DNA of 64,000 nucleotides from Actinobacillus genomosp. 2 (GTDB lineage: Bacteria; Pseudomonadota; Gammaproteobacteria; Enterobacterales; Pasteurellaceae): assembly GCF_029773605.1 (NCBI RefSeq), contig NZ_CP103807.1, forward strand, positions 186,001-250,000, written 5' to 3'. This document shows positions 28,283 through 38,662 of this stretch, in pieces. The stretch's first letter is position 1. The number at the start of each line of letters is the position of its first letter. Position numbers and translations under genes: made by a program. Under the pieces are notes generated by a model. That model was not told the origin of the DNA. It saw nothing but the letters and a program-made list of their open reading frames with translations, and did no database searches.

Positions 28283-28908
28283 ATGTTAACTATTTTATTG
28301 GTTCATCTAGCAGGCTTAGCCAGCCCTGGTCCGGATTTTTTTATGTAGTACGCCAATCCGCAAGTCATTCAACTAAAGCGGGCATTTTAGCGGCAATCGG
28401 GATTTCATTAGGAATTATTTTTTGGGCGAGTTTTGCTATTTTCGGTTTGGCTTGGCTGAGTAATACGATTGGTACAGTGTTCCAATTTTTAATTATGGTA
28501 ATTGGCGGCATATATTTATCTTATATCGGTTCACTTATGGTGAGGGTTACAAAAAATGCAACCTTTACGAATCAGCCAACGAATCTTAGAGAGTTAGATA
28601 ATTTTACTGAAATTAAAAAAGGTTTATTAATCAATATCTTTAATGCTAAGGCAGGTGTTTATTTTACGAGTGTTGTTTCAGCATTTCTTACTCAATTTAC
28701 TCAAACTTCTGATCTATTTCTTTTATTATTTTTGTTCGTATTTTCAACGCTAATTTATTTTATATTAGTAGCATTGCTGTTTTCTCGCCGACCGGTACAA
28801 GAATTTTATACAAAATATAGCCGCTATATTGATAACGTTGCCGGTGTGATCTTTATTGTATTTGGCGTGATTTTAATTTTTGATGGAATAAAAGGGCTAA
28901 TAAGCTAA
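28283..28908 (+). pseudogene. LysE/RhtB family amino-acid exporter, frameshifted in a T7 tract
   Basis: The ATG at 28283 (after GGAGAG) reads MLTILLVHLAGLASPGPDFF, the typical LysE start, and then hits TAG at 28346. A run of seven T (28336-28342) ends this segment. With eight T the frame would continue YVVRQSASHSTKAGILAAIG and join the downstream open frame, which covers the rest of the exporter to 28908, giving about 208 residues and six membrane segments. The equivalent Haemophilus block also has a LysE-type gene after pgpA. Either a recent pseudogene or a slippage-controlled (phase-variable) gene; a base-calling error is also possible. Confidence 0.85.
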
Positions 28909-28922
28909 CAAAGCTCCAAAGT

Positions 28923-28957
28923 AAAACAGGCTTACGTTTTTACGTAAGCCTGTTTTT
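28923..28957. terminator. Bidirectional terminator between exporter and yfiF-like gene
   Basis: Perfect fifteen-base arms AAAACAGGCTTACGT (28923-28937) and 28942-28956 around TTTT, with T runs on both strands. Confidence 0.92.
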
Positions 28958-28965
28958 TTCTGATA

Positions 28966-30063
28966 TTAAATGATATGTGTTTGATACCATTGATTTAACA
29001 CGATACCAGCACTTACCGCTACATTTAGGCCGCTGTTTAACGGATTTTCAAAGGAAAGTTGAACGGTGGTATCTTCTGGATATTCAATATCTTGTGCTGG
29101 AATTTCACTTAATACGAATACTGTTTTTGCAGCTAATTTGGTTTTTGCCAGTGATGCCGTTTGTTTATTGCGAGTTAAATGGACGATTTGATAGCCTGCG
29201 TTACGTAATTGTGTTAGTGCGATTTGTTTATGTTTGGTTTCGAGTGGACGAACAAATTCTAAACCGCCTTCGGCAACACGAGCCGCAGCACTTGAATTAA
29301 GGGTTTCGGCACTTTCGACAATCACTCCGCTTATCCCATAGAACGCACAAGTACGAATAATACCGCCTACGTTTTGTGCATTGTTTACTGCATCCAGCAA
29401 GACTAAACAGTCACGTTTACGTGGCACTTGTAAATAGCCTTCTAATGAGAACGGCATCGCTTTTTTCACTAATAAACAGACATCACCGTGATGTTCTGTG
29501 CCGGTGACACGTTCCATTTCGGCACGATCCACCACATGATAAGCTTTTTTGTGTTCGGCTAAGTAGCTAAGCATATCGCCTAACTTTTTCGCGCCTTCTA
29601 CGGTTGCCCATAAACGCACGATCGCATCCGGTCTTTGTTTGAATAGCGTAAGGCAAGCGTTTTCGCCATACACTTTCATTTCTTCCGCACGGTTTTTCTT
29701 AATTTTTTCCGGAGCACGAGGAGAAAGTGGGCCGGTTTTTTTCTCTTTAATTGTGCTATTGCTACCTTTTACGCTAATTTGTACATTGCCTTCGCCGCCG
29801 GCTTTTTTAGCACTTGTCGGGTAAACCACGTGATGAACTTCTTGGCGATCTTTTCGCTCGAAGCGATTTTTCTCACTACCGAATTTCGGTTTATCAAAAC
29901 GAGGTTTATCTTCAAAACGGTTTGAAGAACGTTCGTTACGTTGTTCTCGACGGTTTGAATTAGAGTCATCGCTAAAGCGGTTTGATTTAGTTTGGAATTT
30001 GTGATCACGACGCTCATCAATGGTTTGAAAGCGAGGTTTGTTTTCATTAAATTTTGGTTTCAT
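28966..30063 (-). CDS. TrmH/SpoU family RNA 2'-O-methyltransferase (YfiF-like)
   Basis: 365 residues. The first 90 are highly charged, rich in Arg, Asn, Lys and Phe, and probably disordered RNA-binding sequence. Then a SpoU substrate-binding domain (about 125-200, KVYGENACLTLFKQRPDAIVRLW) and the knotted methylase domain with the three SPOUT motifs (NAQNVGGIIRTCAFYGISGVI, then VFVLSEIPAQ and NPLNSGLNVAVSAGI). Closest to E. coli YfiF, whose RNA target is not established. Isolated on the minus strand between convergent and divergent neighbours. Confidence 0.85.
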   Translation of the reverse strand: MKPKFNENKPRFQTIDERRDHKFQTKSNRFSDDSNSNRREQRNERSSNRFEDKPRFDKPKFGSEKNRFERKDRQEVHHVVYPTSAKKAGGEGNVQISVKGSNSTIKEKKTGPLSPRAPEKIKKNRAEEMKVYGENACLTLFKQRPDAIVRLWATVEGAKKLGDMLSYLAEHKKAYHVVDRAEMERVTGTEHHGDVCLLVKKAMPFSLEGYLQVPRKRDCLVLLDAVNNAQNVGGIIRTCAFYGISGVIVESAETLNSSAAARVAEGGLEFVRPLETKHKQIALTQLRNAGYQIVHLTRNKQTASLAKTKLAAKTVFVLSEIPAQDIEYPEDTTVQLSFENPLNSGLNVAVSAGIVLNQWYQTHII

Positions 30064-30229
30064 TTGATTGTTCCTTAGGGAAAATTTCGGGCTATTATAG
30101 TTTATTCACTTAGTAAAATACCGCTTTTTTGCAAAAAATTTTGAGAATCAGACCGCTTGTTATTTCTTTATTTATCGAGTTTATTTATAATCAGTCGTCT
30201 TTTTATGTTCTTTAAAATCTGGTGGAATT

Positions 30230-31042
30230 ATGAACCCAATGTTAAACATTGCTATTCGTGCTGCACGAAAAGCAGGCAATATTATTGCTAAAGGCTATGA
30301 GCAAGCCGCGAGTGAAATCGAAGTGGCTCAAAAAGGTACAAATGATTACGTAACGGCAATTGATAAAGCGGCGGAAGCGGCGATTATCGAAGTGATCCGT
30401 AAATCTTATCCTGATCACGCTATTGTTGGCGAAGAATCAGGTATTTTGGCAGGCGAAAATGAAAATGTGCAATGGGTGATTGATCCATTAGATGGCACAA
30501 CTAACTTCGTGAAACGCTTACCTCATTTTGCAGTTTCGATTGCGGTACGTGAAAATGGCCGTACCACGGTAGGGGTTGTTTACGATCCAATCCGTAATGA
30601 GCTTTTCACTGCTGTACGTGGTGAAGGTGCAAAACTCAATGAATTTCGTTTACGTGTAGAAACAGATCGCCGTGATTTAAACGGTACTGTACTTGCAACC
30701 GGTTTCCCTTTCAAAGCGGCCAAACATCGTCCAGCACATCTAAATATGCTCGAAGGCTTAATGAATAACGGCGTGGCGGATTTCCGTCGTACCGGTTCTG
30801 CAGCGCTTGATTTAGCTTATGTGGCGGCAAATCGTGTTGACGGTTACTTTGAAATCGGTTTAAAACCGTGGGATTGTGCAGCAGGCGATTTAATTGCGCG
30901 TGAAGCGGGTGCAATCGTTACGAATTTCGTTGGTGGAACAGATTACTTAAAATCAGGTAATGTTGTTGCAGGTCAGGCTCGTGTGGTAAAAGAGATCTTA
31001 AATACGATTCAGCCGGCATTAACCGAAGATCTTAAAAATTAA
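30230..31042 (+). CDS. suhB: Inositol-1-monophosphatase SuhB
   Basis: 270 residues, normal SuhB length. Lithium-sensitive phosphatase fold with the metal motifs GEESG, WVIDPLDGTTNFVKRLPHFAVSIA and, near the end, KPWDCAAGDLIAREAGA. In E. coli SuhB also joins the rRNA antitermination complex with NusB, which happens to lie in the same window. Stands alone; a CCGTG/TTTGTGGTT repeat follows before dxs. Confidence 0.95.
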   Translation: MNPMLNIAIRAARKAGNIIAKGYEQAASEIEVAQKGTNDYVTAIDKAAEAAIIEVIRKSYPDHAIVGEESGILAGENENVQWVIDPLDGTTNFVKRLPHFAVSIAVRENGRTTVGVVYDPIRNELFTAVRGEGAKLNEFRLRVETDRRDLNGTVLATGFPFKAAKHRPAHLNMLEGLMNNGVADFRRTGSAALDLAYVAANRVDGYFEIGLKPWDCAAGDLIAREAGAIVTNFVGGTDYLKSGNVVAGQARVVKEILNTIQPALTEDLKN

Positions 31043-31161
31043 TTCAAAATTTAAACCAGAGATGATACAGGTAAAGCAAAATAAGCGGTGAAATTCTCCA
31101 ATTATTTTGTAATATCCGTGTTAATTCTTTCCTTTGTGGTTAAATTAAATAAGAAAACATT

Positions 31162-33015
31162 ATGCAAAACAAATATCCTCTGTTAAGTCAAATCAACTCT
31201 CCTGAAGATTTGCGTTTGCTTGCAAAAGAGCAATTACAGCCTGTGGCAGATGAGCTTCGTGCTTATTTACTGGAATCGGTTAGCCAAACAAGCGGTCATT
31301 TAGCCTCCGGTTTAGGGGTTGTAGAGCTTACGGTGGCTTTGCATTATGTTTATCAAACACCTTTTGACCAGCTCATTTGGGACGTTGGTCATCAGGCATA
31401 TCCACATAAAATTCTGACCGGTCGTCGTGACCAAATGCATACCATTCGTCAAAAGAACGGTATCCATCCTTTCCCTTGGCGTGAAGAAAGTCTCTATGAT
31501 GTGTTAAGTGTTGGTCATTCCTCTACTTCAATTAGTGCTGGTGTCGGTATTGCCGTCGCGGCAGAAAAAGAAAATGCCGGACGAAAAACTGTTTGTGTGA
31601 TCGGTGATGGGGCTATTACTGCTGGTATGGCATTTGAAGCGATGAATCATGCAGGTGCATTGCATACGGATATGTTAGTCATTTTAAATGACAATGAAAT
31701 GTCGATTTCCGAGAATGTCGGCGCATTAAATAATCACTTAGCACGAATTTTCTCCGGGTCAATCTATACGACCGTGCGTGACGGCAGTAAAAAAGTCTTG
31801 GATAAAGTCCCGACCATTAAAAACTTCATGAAGAAAAGTGAAGAGCATATGAAAGGGGTGATCTCGCCAGAAAGTACCCTGTTTGAAGAGCTTGGTTTTA
31901 ACTATATTGGTCCGATTGATGGGCATAATATTGATGAATTAGTTAAAACATTAAGCAATATGCGAGATCTAAAAGGTCCGCAGTTCTTACATATTCGTAC
32001 CAAAAAAGGTAAAGGCTATGAGCCGGCGGAAAATGATCCGATTGGTTATCACGGCGTGCCTAAATTTGACCCGACTTGTGGACAATTGCCGAAATCAAAA
32101 ACGATTCCGACTTATTCGGATATTTTTGGTAATTGGTTATGCGAAATGGCGGAAAAAGACAGCAAATTAATCGGGATTACACCGGCAATGCGTGAAGGTT
32201 CGGGAATGGTTGAATTTTCAAGACGTTTCCCTGAACAATACTTTGATGTTGCAATTGCTGAACAGCATGCGGTGACTTTCGGCGCAGGCTTGGCGATTGC
32301 CGGTTATAAACCGGTAGTGGCAATCTATTCAAGCTTCTTGCAACGTGCTTATGACCAATTGATTCACGATGTGGCGATTCAAAATTTACCGGTGATCTTT
32401 GCGATTGACCGAGCGGGGATTGTCGGTGCGGACGGGCAAACTCACCAAGGTGCATTTGATGTGAGTTTTATGCGCTGTATCCCGAATATGACGATTATGT
32501 GTCCGTCAGACGAGAATGAAATGCGTCAAATGCTTTATACGGCTTATCGTATGAATACACCGGTGGCAGTACGTTACCCAAGAGGTAATGCGAAAGGTGT
32601 GGCGTTAGAACCGATGCAAGTACTTGAAGTCGGCAAAGGCAAGCTGATTCAGCAAGGGCAAAAAGTGGCGATTTTAAACTTTGGACCATTGCTAAATGAA
32701 GCGCGTATCGTTGCAGAAAAGCATAATTACACGCTGGTAGATATGCGTTTTGTGAAACCGATTGATGAACAATTGTTAGCGGAGTTAGCGGATTCTCATG
32801 AGTTATTAGTGACTTTGGAAGAAAATGCGATTCAGGGCGGCGCTGGTAGTGCAGTCAATGAATATTTGCAAAAAATCGGTAAAATTCGACCGCTTATAAT
32901 GCTTGGTATTCCTGATTTCTTCGTGCCGCAAGCAACTCAGGCGGAAAGCTATGCGGATTTAGGCTTAGATGCAGCAGGCATTGAACAAAAAATTCAAGTA
33001 ATAGTAAATCAATAA
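31162..33015 (+). CDS. dxs: 1-deoxy-D-xylulose-5-phosphate synthase
   Basis: 617 residues, standard length. Thiamine-diphosphate enzyme that condenses pyruvate and glyceraldehyde 3-phosphate, the first MEP-pathway step. TPP-binding [18 protein letters not shown] ... NDNEMSIS, the catalytic [10 protein letters not shown] histidine, and the central transketolase domain ([23 protein letters not shown]) are present. Unlike E. coli it is not next to ispA and xseB. Contains an uptake sequence at about 31288. Ends at a strong terminator. Confidence 0.97.
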   Translation: MQNKYPLLSQINSPEDLRLLAKEQLQPVADELRAYLLESVSQTSGHLASGLGVVELTVALHYVYQTPFDQLIWDVGHQAYPHKILTGRRDQMHTIRQKNGIHPFPWREESLYDVLSVGHSSTSISAGVGIAVAAEKENAGRKTVCVIGDGAITAGMAFEAMNHAGALHTDMLVILNDNEMSISENVGALNNHLARIFSGSIYTTVRDGSKKVLDKVPTIKNFMKKSEEHMKGVISPESTLFEELGFNYIGPIDGHNIDELVKTLSNMRDLKGPQFLHIRTKKGKGYEPAENDPIGYHGVPKFDPTCGQLPKSKTIPTYSDIFGNWLCEMAEKDSKLIGITPAMREGSGMVEFSRRFPEQYFDVAIAEQHAVTFGAGLAIAGYKPVVAIYSSFLQRAYDQLIHDVAIQNLPVIFAIDRAGIVGADGQTHQGAFDVSFMRCIPNMTIMCPSDENEMRQMLYTAYRMNTPVAVRYPRGNAKGVALEPMQVLEVGKGKLIQQGQKVAILNFGPLLNEARIVAEKHNYTLVDMRFVKPIDEQLLAELADSHELLVTLEENAIQGGAGSAVNEYLQKIGKIRPLIMLGIPDFFVPQATQAESYADLGLDAAGIEQKIQVIVNQ

Positions 33016-33017
33016 AG

Positions 33018-33049
33018 AAAAAGCTCATCTTATCAGATGAGCTTTTTTT
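33018..33049. terminator. Terminator between convergent dxs and tyrA
   Basis: AAAAAGCTCATCT (33018-33030) pairs with AGATGAGCTTTTT (33035-33047), loop TATC, with T runs on both strands. Confidence 0.92.
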
Positions 33050-33050
33050 A

Positions 33051-34172
33051 CTATTTACGGTTATCATTTGCTTGTTGCAATAATATTCTACTTTCTTTTA
33101 AGAATTGCTCTGAATAATCGCCAAACCAATGATGAACTTCTTCAAATGCTTGAATAAAACCAGTTCTATCATTGTTTTTAAAGAACTCTAAGCTGGTTGC
33201 AAAAGAGTCTTTAAGTGATTCAATTACCGTAAGATTTTCCGGTTTATCCGAAATAATATCTGCATATAAGCCACCGTCTTGAGCGAATAAACGTCCGATC
33301 ATGGCTAATTCTAAGCGATAAATCGGTGAAGAAAGAGCTAACAGCTGCGAGAGTTTTACCGATTGACGAGATAAATGCAGACCGAAAGTAAAAGTCGAGA
33401 AGTGACGCAAAGCTTGAATATAAGTCATCGCATGATCATGCTCGTGTGCATCAATCACTTCAATTTTTGCCCCCCAGATTTTGACTTGCTCAATTAACCA
33501 TTCATATTTTTCGGAAAAACGCCCGTGACAACAGGCAACCAGTTGTTTTGCCATTGAAGCAATATCCGGTCCAAACATCGGGTGTAAGCCGACAACCGGA
33601 CCGCTGTGAATTTCTAACATTTTTTCAAGTGGTTGAGCTTTTACTGAGGTCAAATCCGCTAGAATCATATTTTCAGTTAGGAACGGTTGTAAACGCTCAA
33701 TCGTTTCTAAAGTTTTGTTAATCGGTACACAGACAATCACTAAATCACTACCGCTAAGGATCTGCTCCGCATTGTCCCAATCTTGGCTGCCTAATGTTTC
33801 GACTTGATAACCGGATAGTCTAAGAAAACGAGCAAATAATCCGCCTAATTTTCCTTTACCTCCGATAATTACGATTTTATTGATATTAGGATTGGTCGTT
33901 TTAAAGCCGTGTTTATTCTCATTTGCATAAGATTCACGCATAATACGTCTTAATACGTCTTCAATCAAATCAGCAGGTACGCCTTGCTTTTCTGCTTCCT
34001 CTCGGCGAGCAGCTATCATTGCGGTTTCACGTTCCGGTGCGTATACAGGAATACCGTGTTCCGATTTTACTTTTCCTACTTCGGCGACTAATTTTAAACG
34101 TTCGGCAAACAGTTGAATTAGTTGCTGGTCAACTTGGTCGATTTTTTCTCGTAAAGGATTTAATGGGCTCAT
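33051..34172 (-). CDS. tyrA: Chorismate mutase / prephenate dehydrogenase
   Basis: 373 residues from the ATG at 34172, which follows AAGGAACAATC; the longer open frame is not needed. N-terminal AroQ chorismate mutase (about 1-90, PLREKIDQVDQQLIQLFAERLKLVAEVGKVK) fused to an NAD-dependent prephenate dehydrogenase (about 100-370, KIVIIGGKGKLGGLFARFLRLSGY, VGLHPMFGPD, CHGR). The tyrosine branch from chorismate. Downstream of aroG on the same strand, but an uptake-sequence hairpin sits between. Confidence 0.96.
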   Translation of the reverse strand: MSPLNPLREKIDQVDQQLIQLFAERLKLVAEVGKVKSEHGIPVYAPERETAMIAARREEAEKQGVPADLIEDVLRRIMRESYANENKHGFKTTNPNINKIVIIGGKGKLGGLFARFLRLSGYQVETLGSQDWDNAEQILSGSDLVIVCVPINKTLETIERLQPFLTENMILADLTSVKAQPLEKMLEIHSGPVVGLHPMFGPDIASMAKQLVACCHGRFSEKYEWLIEQVKIWGAKIEVIDAHEHDHAMTYIQALRHFSTFTFGLHLSRQSVKLSQLLALSSPIYRLELAMIGRLFAQDGGLYADIISDKPENLTVIESLKDSFATSLEFFKNNDRTGFIQAFEEVHHWFGDYSEQFLKESRILLQQANDNRK

Positions 34173-34207
34173 TGATTGTTCCTTCATTCTGTCAGGAGAT
34201 CTCTTAA

Positions 34208-34252
34208 ACAAGCGGTCAAATTTGCACAAAATTTTGCAAAATTGACCGCTTA
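34208..34252 (-). terminator. Uptake-sequence hairpin between aroG and tyrA
   Basis: ACAAGCGGTC (34208-34217) faces GACCGCTT (34244-34251), with further pairing of the AT-rich inner arms. It lies after the aroG stop and should separate aroG from tyrA transcription. Confidence 0.65.
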
Positions 34253-34290
34253 TTTAATTTATGTGAATCTTACCAAATTATTTACGGTCG

Positions 34291-35355
34291 TTATTTCTGT
34301 CTTAATTTTTCGGCAAAGTTAGTTAATACTTCTTCTGTTGTTTGCCAGTCGATACAAGCATCGGTAATCGATACGCCGTATTTCATTTCACTAAACGGCT
34401 GATCTGATGATTGGTTACCGGCATTTAAGTGGCTTTCGATCATTAAACCGATAATTGAACTGTTACCATTTAATAATTGTTCTAAGGCATTTTCCGCTAC
34501 TAATGGTTGACGACGATAATCTTTATTAGAATTACCGTGGCTACAGTCAATCATAATCGCTTCCGGCAATCCTGCTTTACGTAATGCTAATTCACATTCT
34601 TCCACATATTGCTTTTCAAAGTTTGGCGTTTTACCGCCTCGTAAAATTACATGACCATCTAGGTTACCTTTGGTATGTAATAAGTTTACTTGACCTTTTT
34701 GGTTGATACCAATAAAACTATGGCTTTGGGCAGCAGATTGTAACGCATTGATTGCCACCGCTAAACCGCCGTCCGTACCGTTTTTAAAGCCGACTGCCAT
34801 TGATAAGCCAGAAGCGAGTTCACGATGTGTTTGTGATTCGGTTGTACGAGCACCAATTGCAGACCAACTAAAGAGATCCGCTAAATATTGTGGCGTCATT
34901 GGATCCAGAGCTTCAGTTGCAAGTGGTAAACCTAATTCAGCGAGTTCTAAACAAAGTTTGCGTCCGACACGTAAACCGGTTTCAACATCAAAAGTCCCGT
35001 CAATTTTCGGATCATTGATTAAGCCTTTCCAACCTACGGTTGTACGTGGTTTTTCAAAATAAACACGCATCACGATATAAAGCTTATCTGAAACGGTGTC
35101 GGCTAATACTTTTAGTTTTTTTCCATATTCGATAGCTGCAACCGGATCGTGAATAGAGCAAGGGCCGATAACAATCAGTTTGCGTGGGTCACGTTTATGA
35201 ATAATATTTGAGATTTCACGACGTGATGTTTCAATTTGTTTACGCAGATGTTCCGGTAATGGAAATTCTGCTTTAAGTTCAGCCGGTGTGAGTAATACTT
35301 TTTCGTCAGTAATATTTACATTATGTAAGCTATCTTGGTTAACTACGCTGTTCAT
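34291..35355 (-). CDS. aroG: 3-deoxy-7-phosphoheptulonate (DAHP) synthase, AroG type
   Basis: 354 residues, class I alpha DAHP synthase condensing PEP and erythrose 4-phosphate, entry to the shikimate pathway. Conserved VIGPCSIHDPVAAIEYGKKL, MRVYFEKPRTTVGWKGL, GARTTESQTHRELASGLSMAVGFKNGTDG, and MIDCSHGNSNKDYRRQ. The family splits into Phe-, Tyr- and Trp-sensitive isozymes; the sequence resembles AroG most, but the inhibitor is not proven by inspection. Start has GGAAAC upstream. It lies 42 bases after opsX on the same strand. Confidence 0.93.
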   Translation of the reverse strand: MNSVVNQDSLHNVNITDEKVLLTPAELKAEFPLPEHLRKQIETSRREISNIIHKRDPRKLIVIGPCSIHDPVAAIEYGKKLKVLADTVSDKLYIVMRVYFEKPRTTVGWKGLINDPKIDGTFDVETGLRVGRKLCLELAELGLPLATEALDPMTPQYLADLFSWSAIGARTTESQTHRELASGLSMAVGFKNGTDGGLAVAINALQSAAQSHSFIGINQKGQVNLLHTKGNLDGHVILRGGKTPNFEKQYVEECELALRKAGLPEAIMIDCSHGNSNKDYRRQPLVAENALEQLLNGNSSIIGLMIESHLNAGNQSSDQPFSEMKYGVSITDACIDWQTTEEVLTNFAEKLRQK

Positions 35356-35397
35356 TTTTGTTTCCTACGTGCGTAAAAAAAATAATACAGTGCTACT

Positions 35398-36444
35398 TTA
35401 CAATTTTACAGCCAGAGTTTCAACTATTTTTTTCTTCACTTCGTCAACAGTAATGCGTTCCATTAATTTTTCGCCTGATTTACTTTTCGCTTTAGTTGCC
35501 CAGGGTAACTGATTCCATGGCTTCCCATAATAATCTAAGACAGCTTGATCATAAGCAGAAACAACATTGTGTTGATCATTATAGGGAGCTGTCCGACGAG
35601 GGTTATGAATCGCATATAAGCCGATAACTGGTGTACCTTGTGTCGTTGCAATATGTGCCGCACCGGTATCCGCTGAGATAACTAAATCAACTTGTTTAAT
35701 TAAGGCAGCAAGTTGTTTTAGACTTGTCTTTCCGGCAATATTGATGCAATTCGGTGCAAGTTGTTGAATTTTATTGGCTGTTTCCATTTCATATGCAGAA
35801 GGGGAACCGGCAATAATCACATTAATATTCTGAGCAGTAAGCCATTTTGCAATTTCTGCATTAGGTTCTGTACCCCAATCTTTTTCTTTTTTACTGGAAC
35901 AAGGCGAAATTAAAACATTCTTCTTAGTTTTATCAATAAAAGCGGCACTATAGTCCAGATCAGATTGGCTTAAAGGCAACGACCAGCGAGGAGTTAAATC
36001 CGTTACACCAATTGCTTTGGCAAACATCATCTGTCCATCCAATACGTGTGGAGAAGATGTAATTTCCACTTTTTCATCGGTAAAAAGCCATTGCATTTCA
36101 CGTGCACGATCACGATTAAAACCGATTTTCTTAGCCGCTTTAATGCCTAATGAGATCATAGAAGCACGAAAAGCGGTTTGCATATTTAACAAGAAATCGA
36201 ACCGCTTGTTAGCCAGCGTTTTCCAAAGTGTAAATATTCCTTTCCAACCAGTTTTTTTATCATAAGGAATCAGTTCAACATTTTCCAAACCTTGCATCAA
36301 CATTGCTTCGGTTTTGCCGATTATCCAGCTGATTTTTGCATCGGGATATTGACGTTGAATCGCTTGCACGACTGCAAGAGTGTGGCATACGTCACCAATA
36401 GCGGAGAGGCGTAAAATACAGATATTAAGCGGTTGTTTTTTCAT
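35398..36444 (-). CDS. opsX: LPS heptosyltransferase, OpsX type (GT9)
   Basis: 348 residues, glycosyltransferase family 9. N-terminal ICILRLSAIGDVCHTLAVVQAIQRQYP and C-terminal DLVISADTGAAHIATTQGTPVIGLYAIHNPRRTAPY are the typical WaaC/WaaF/OpsX acceptor and ADP-heptose regions. Length and the KEKDWGTEPNAEIAKWL segment match Haemophilus OpsX, which adds the first heptose to a phosphorylated single Kdo. It works after WaaA, encoded at 42932-44212. Cytoplasmic face of the inner membrane. Confidence 0.85.
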   Translation of the reverse strand: MKKQPLNICILRLSAIGDVCHTLAVVQAIQRQYPDAKISWIIGKTEAMLMQGLENVELIPYDKKTGWKGIFTLWKTLANKRFDFLLNMQTAFRASMISLGIKAAKKIGFNRDRAREMQWLFTDEKVEITSSPHVLDGQMMFAKAIGVTDLTPRWSLPLSQSDLDYSAAFIDKTKKNVLISPCSSKKEKDWGTEPNAEIAKWLTAQNINVIIAGSPSAYEMETANKIQQLAPNCINIAGKTSLKQLAALIKQVDLVISADTGAAHIATTQGTPVIGLYAIHNPRRTAPYNDQHNVVSAYDQAVLDYYGKPWNQLPWATKAKSKSGEKLMERITVDEVKKKIVETLAVKL

Positions 36445-36485
36445 TAAAATTTACGTATTGAAATAGTAAGTAGGATTAATATAAC

Positions 36486-36512
36486 AAAAAACCCACGCAT
36501 TAGCGTGGGCTT
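36486..36512 (-). terminator. Terminator after pykA
   Basis: CCCACGC (36492-36498) pairs with GCGTGGG (36503-36509); on the minus strand it is followed by a T run (A run 36486-36491). Confidence 0.88.
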
Positions 36513-36531
36513 TTTAAATTGAATTGAGTGA

Positions 36532-37971
36532 TTATTCAACTGTTAAGATACGGCAAGTATTTGTACCGCCTTCTTTTAATTCATCACCATGTGTTAATAA
36601 CACAACATCGCCGGACATTAAATAACCTTTCTCTTTTAATAATGCAAGTGCTTTTTTCGCTCCGTCAATTGTACGACTTTCTTCATCGTAGAATACCGGT
36701 GTAACACCACGGTAAAGTGCAGAAAGATTTAATGCTTTTTGATTACGAGATAATGCATAAATCGGTAAACCTGAGCTGATACGACTCATTAATTTAGCGG
36801 TTTCACCTGAGTGAGTTAATGCAATAATTGCAGAAACGCCTTCTAAGTGGTTTGCTGTGTACATTGCTGACATTGCAACTGCTTCATCAATACTTGCAAA
36901 TTTACCTTCCATACGGTGACGAGAAATATTGATGCTAGGCATTGTTTCAGCACCTAAACATACTTCAGCCATTGATTTAACCGTTTCGATAGGATAATCA
37001 CCGTTTGCAGTTTCGCCTGAAAGCATTACCGCATCAGTACCATCTAATACTGCGTTTGCAACGTCCATAACTTCAGCACGAGTCGGCATTGGTTTTTTGA
37101 TCATTGATTCCATCATTTGCGTTGCAGTAATTACTACGCGGTTTAATTTGCGTGCACGACGGATTAAACGTTTTTGTACGCCAACTAATGCTGCATCACC
37201 GATTTCAACACCTAAGTCACCACGTGCAACCATTACAACATCAGAACCTAAAATAATATCTTCCATTGCTTCTTCAGTTGCAACGGTTTCAGCACGTTCT
37301 ACTTTTGCAACAATTTTCGCATTTAAGCCCGCTTCTTGTGCTAATTGACGTGCGTAGTGTAAATCTGCACTTGATTGTGGGAATGATACTGCAAGATAGT
37401 CAACACCGATTTTCGCAGCTAATTTGATATCTTCTTTATCTTTGTCGGTTAATGCAGGTGCAGATAAACCACCGCCTAATTTGTTGATACCTTTATTGTT
37501 TGATAACGGACCGCCAACAGTAACTTCAGTATGAACTTTTACGCCTTCAACAGAAAGCACTTTTAATTGAACGTTACCGTCATCTAATAAAAGAATATCG
37601 CCTGGCACTACATCGTTTGGTAGGTTTTTGTAGTCTAAACCTACTGCATCTTGATGACCTTCACCACGAGGTAAATCTGCATCTAATGTAAATTTATCAC
37701 CGATATTTAAGAAAATTTTACCGTCTTTAAACGTAGAAACACGAATTTTAGGGCCTTGTAAATCACCTAAGATAGCAACAGTTTTACCTAATCTTGCTGC
37801 AATTTCACGTACTTTATTCGCACGTTCAATATGATCTTCCGGAACACCGTGAGAGAAGTTCATACGAACCATATTCGCACCAGCAGCAATAATTTTTTCT
37901 AAGTTATTGCCACGGTCTGTAGCAGGTCCCATAGTACAAACAATTTTAGTTCTTCTGAGTTTTCTTGACAT
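36532..37971 (-). CDS. pykA: Pyruvate kinase II
   Basis: 479 residues, very close in length and N-terminus ([42 protein letters not shown]) to E. coli PykA, the AMP/sugar-phosphate-activated isozyme. Transfers phosphate from PEP to ADP. The active-site signature IVAKVERAE and the [12 protein letters not shown] stretch are present. It has its own terminator and is divergent from sixA. Codon use is strongly biased, as for glycolytic genes. Confidence 0.96.
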   Translation of the reverse strand: MSRKLRRTKIVCTMGPATDRGNNLEKIIAAGANMVRMNFSHGVPEDHIERANKVREIAARLGKTVAILGDLQGPKIRVSTFKDGKIFLNIGDKFTLDADLPRGEGHQDAVGLDYKNLPNDVVPGDILLLDDGNVQLKVLSVEGVKVHTEVTVGGPLSNNKGINKLGGGLSAPALTDKDKEDIKLAAKIGVDYLAVSFPQSSADLHYARQLAQEAGLNAKIVAKVERAETVATEEAMEDIILGSDVVMVARGDLGVEIGDAALVGVQKRLIRRARKLNRVVITATQMMESMIKKPMPTRAEVMDVANAVLDGTDAVMLSGETANGDYPIETVKSMAEVCLGAETMPSINISRHRMEGKFASIDEAVAMSAMYTANHLEGVSAIIALTHSGETAKLMSRISSGLPIYALSRNQKALNLSALYRGVTPVFYDEESRTIDGAKKALALLKEKGYLMSGDVVLLTHGDELKEGGTNTCRILTVE

Positions 37972-38101
37972 TGATAGACTCCGTAATGGTAGATTTATTT
38001 GAAAATTAAAAATTCTTTTGTAGACGCTATTGTAACGCCTAAAACGTTGAGTATTATACGCTTAAATCGTGTTAGTTTAAATACAGTAATGAGGTTTTAC
38101 A

Positions 38102-38596
38102 GTGAATATTTGGGTTATGCGACATGGCGAAGCCAGTTTTAATGTGTTAACGGATAGTGAACGCCCTTTAACTGAAAATGGGAGGGAAATGGCTCTAGAG
38201 CAAGGTATTTGGCTTGCTGAACGGTTAATGGGAACTGATCGAAAATTAGATAAGGTTATAGTAAGTCCATTTATTCGTGCGAAACAAACCTTTGAATATT
38301 TGTTACGAGGTGCCGCTAAGGTTGATGTAAATCAAGAGATGTACATAAAACGGCATTTAGAAATTTGGGATGGCATTACCCCTGAGGGTAATCTAGAAAA
38401 TGTATTGAATTATTTAGATTTTTTACGTGCAGAAGGTGCATCAAATACCTTAATTATTTCCCATTTACCACTTGTATATGATTTAGTTTCAAATTTAACG
38501 ATGAATCAAGGTTCGGTACATTTTTATCCAGCAGTCATCGCAGAGTTAGAGTGGACGACAAACTTAGGGAAAATTACTTTGGTCAAGAAGCCGTAA
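38102..38596 (+). CDS. sixA: Phosphohistidine phosphatase SixA
   Basis: 164 residues, GTG start. Histidine-phosphatase fold with catalytic VMRHGEASF, the Arg motif VSPFIRAKQT, and SHLPLVYDL near the C-terminus. In E. coli SixA removes phosphate from histidine-phosphotransfer proteins such as ArcB and from PtsO of the nitrogen PTS. Divergent from pykA, single gene. Confidence 0.92.
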   Translation: MNIWVMRHGEASFNVLTDSERPLTENGREMALEQGIWLAERLMGTDRKLDKVIVSPFIRAKQTFEYLLRGAAKVDVNQEMYIKRHLEIWDGITPEGNLENVLNYLDFLRAEGASNTLIISHLPLVYDLVSNLTMNQGSVHFYPAVIAELEWTTNLGKITLVKKP

Positions 38597-38662
38597 GTCT
38601 GTTCATTTTGGCAAAAATCTTTAAGAATTTTAAATTTTTTAAAAATTGTCGAATAAATAGAC

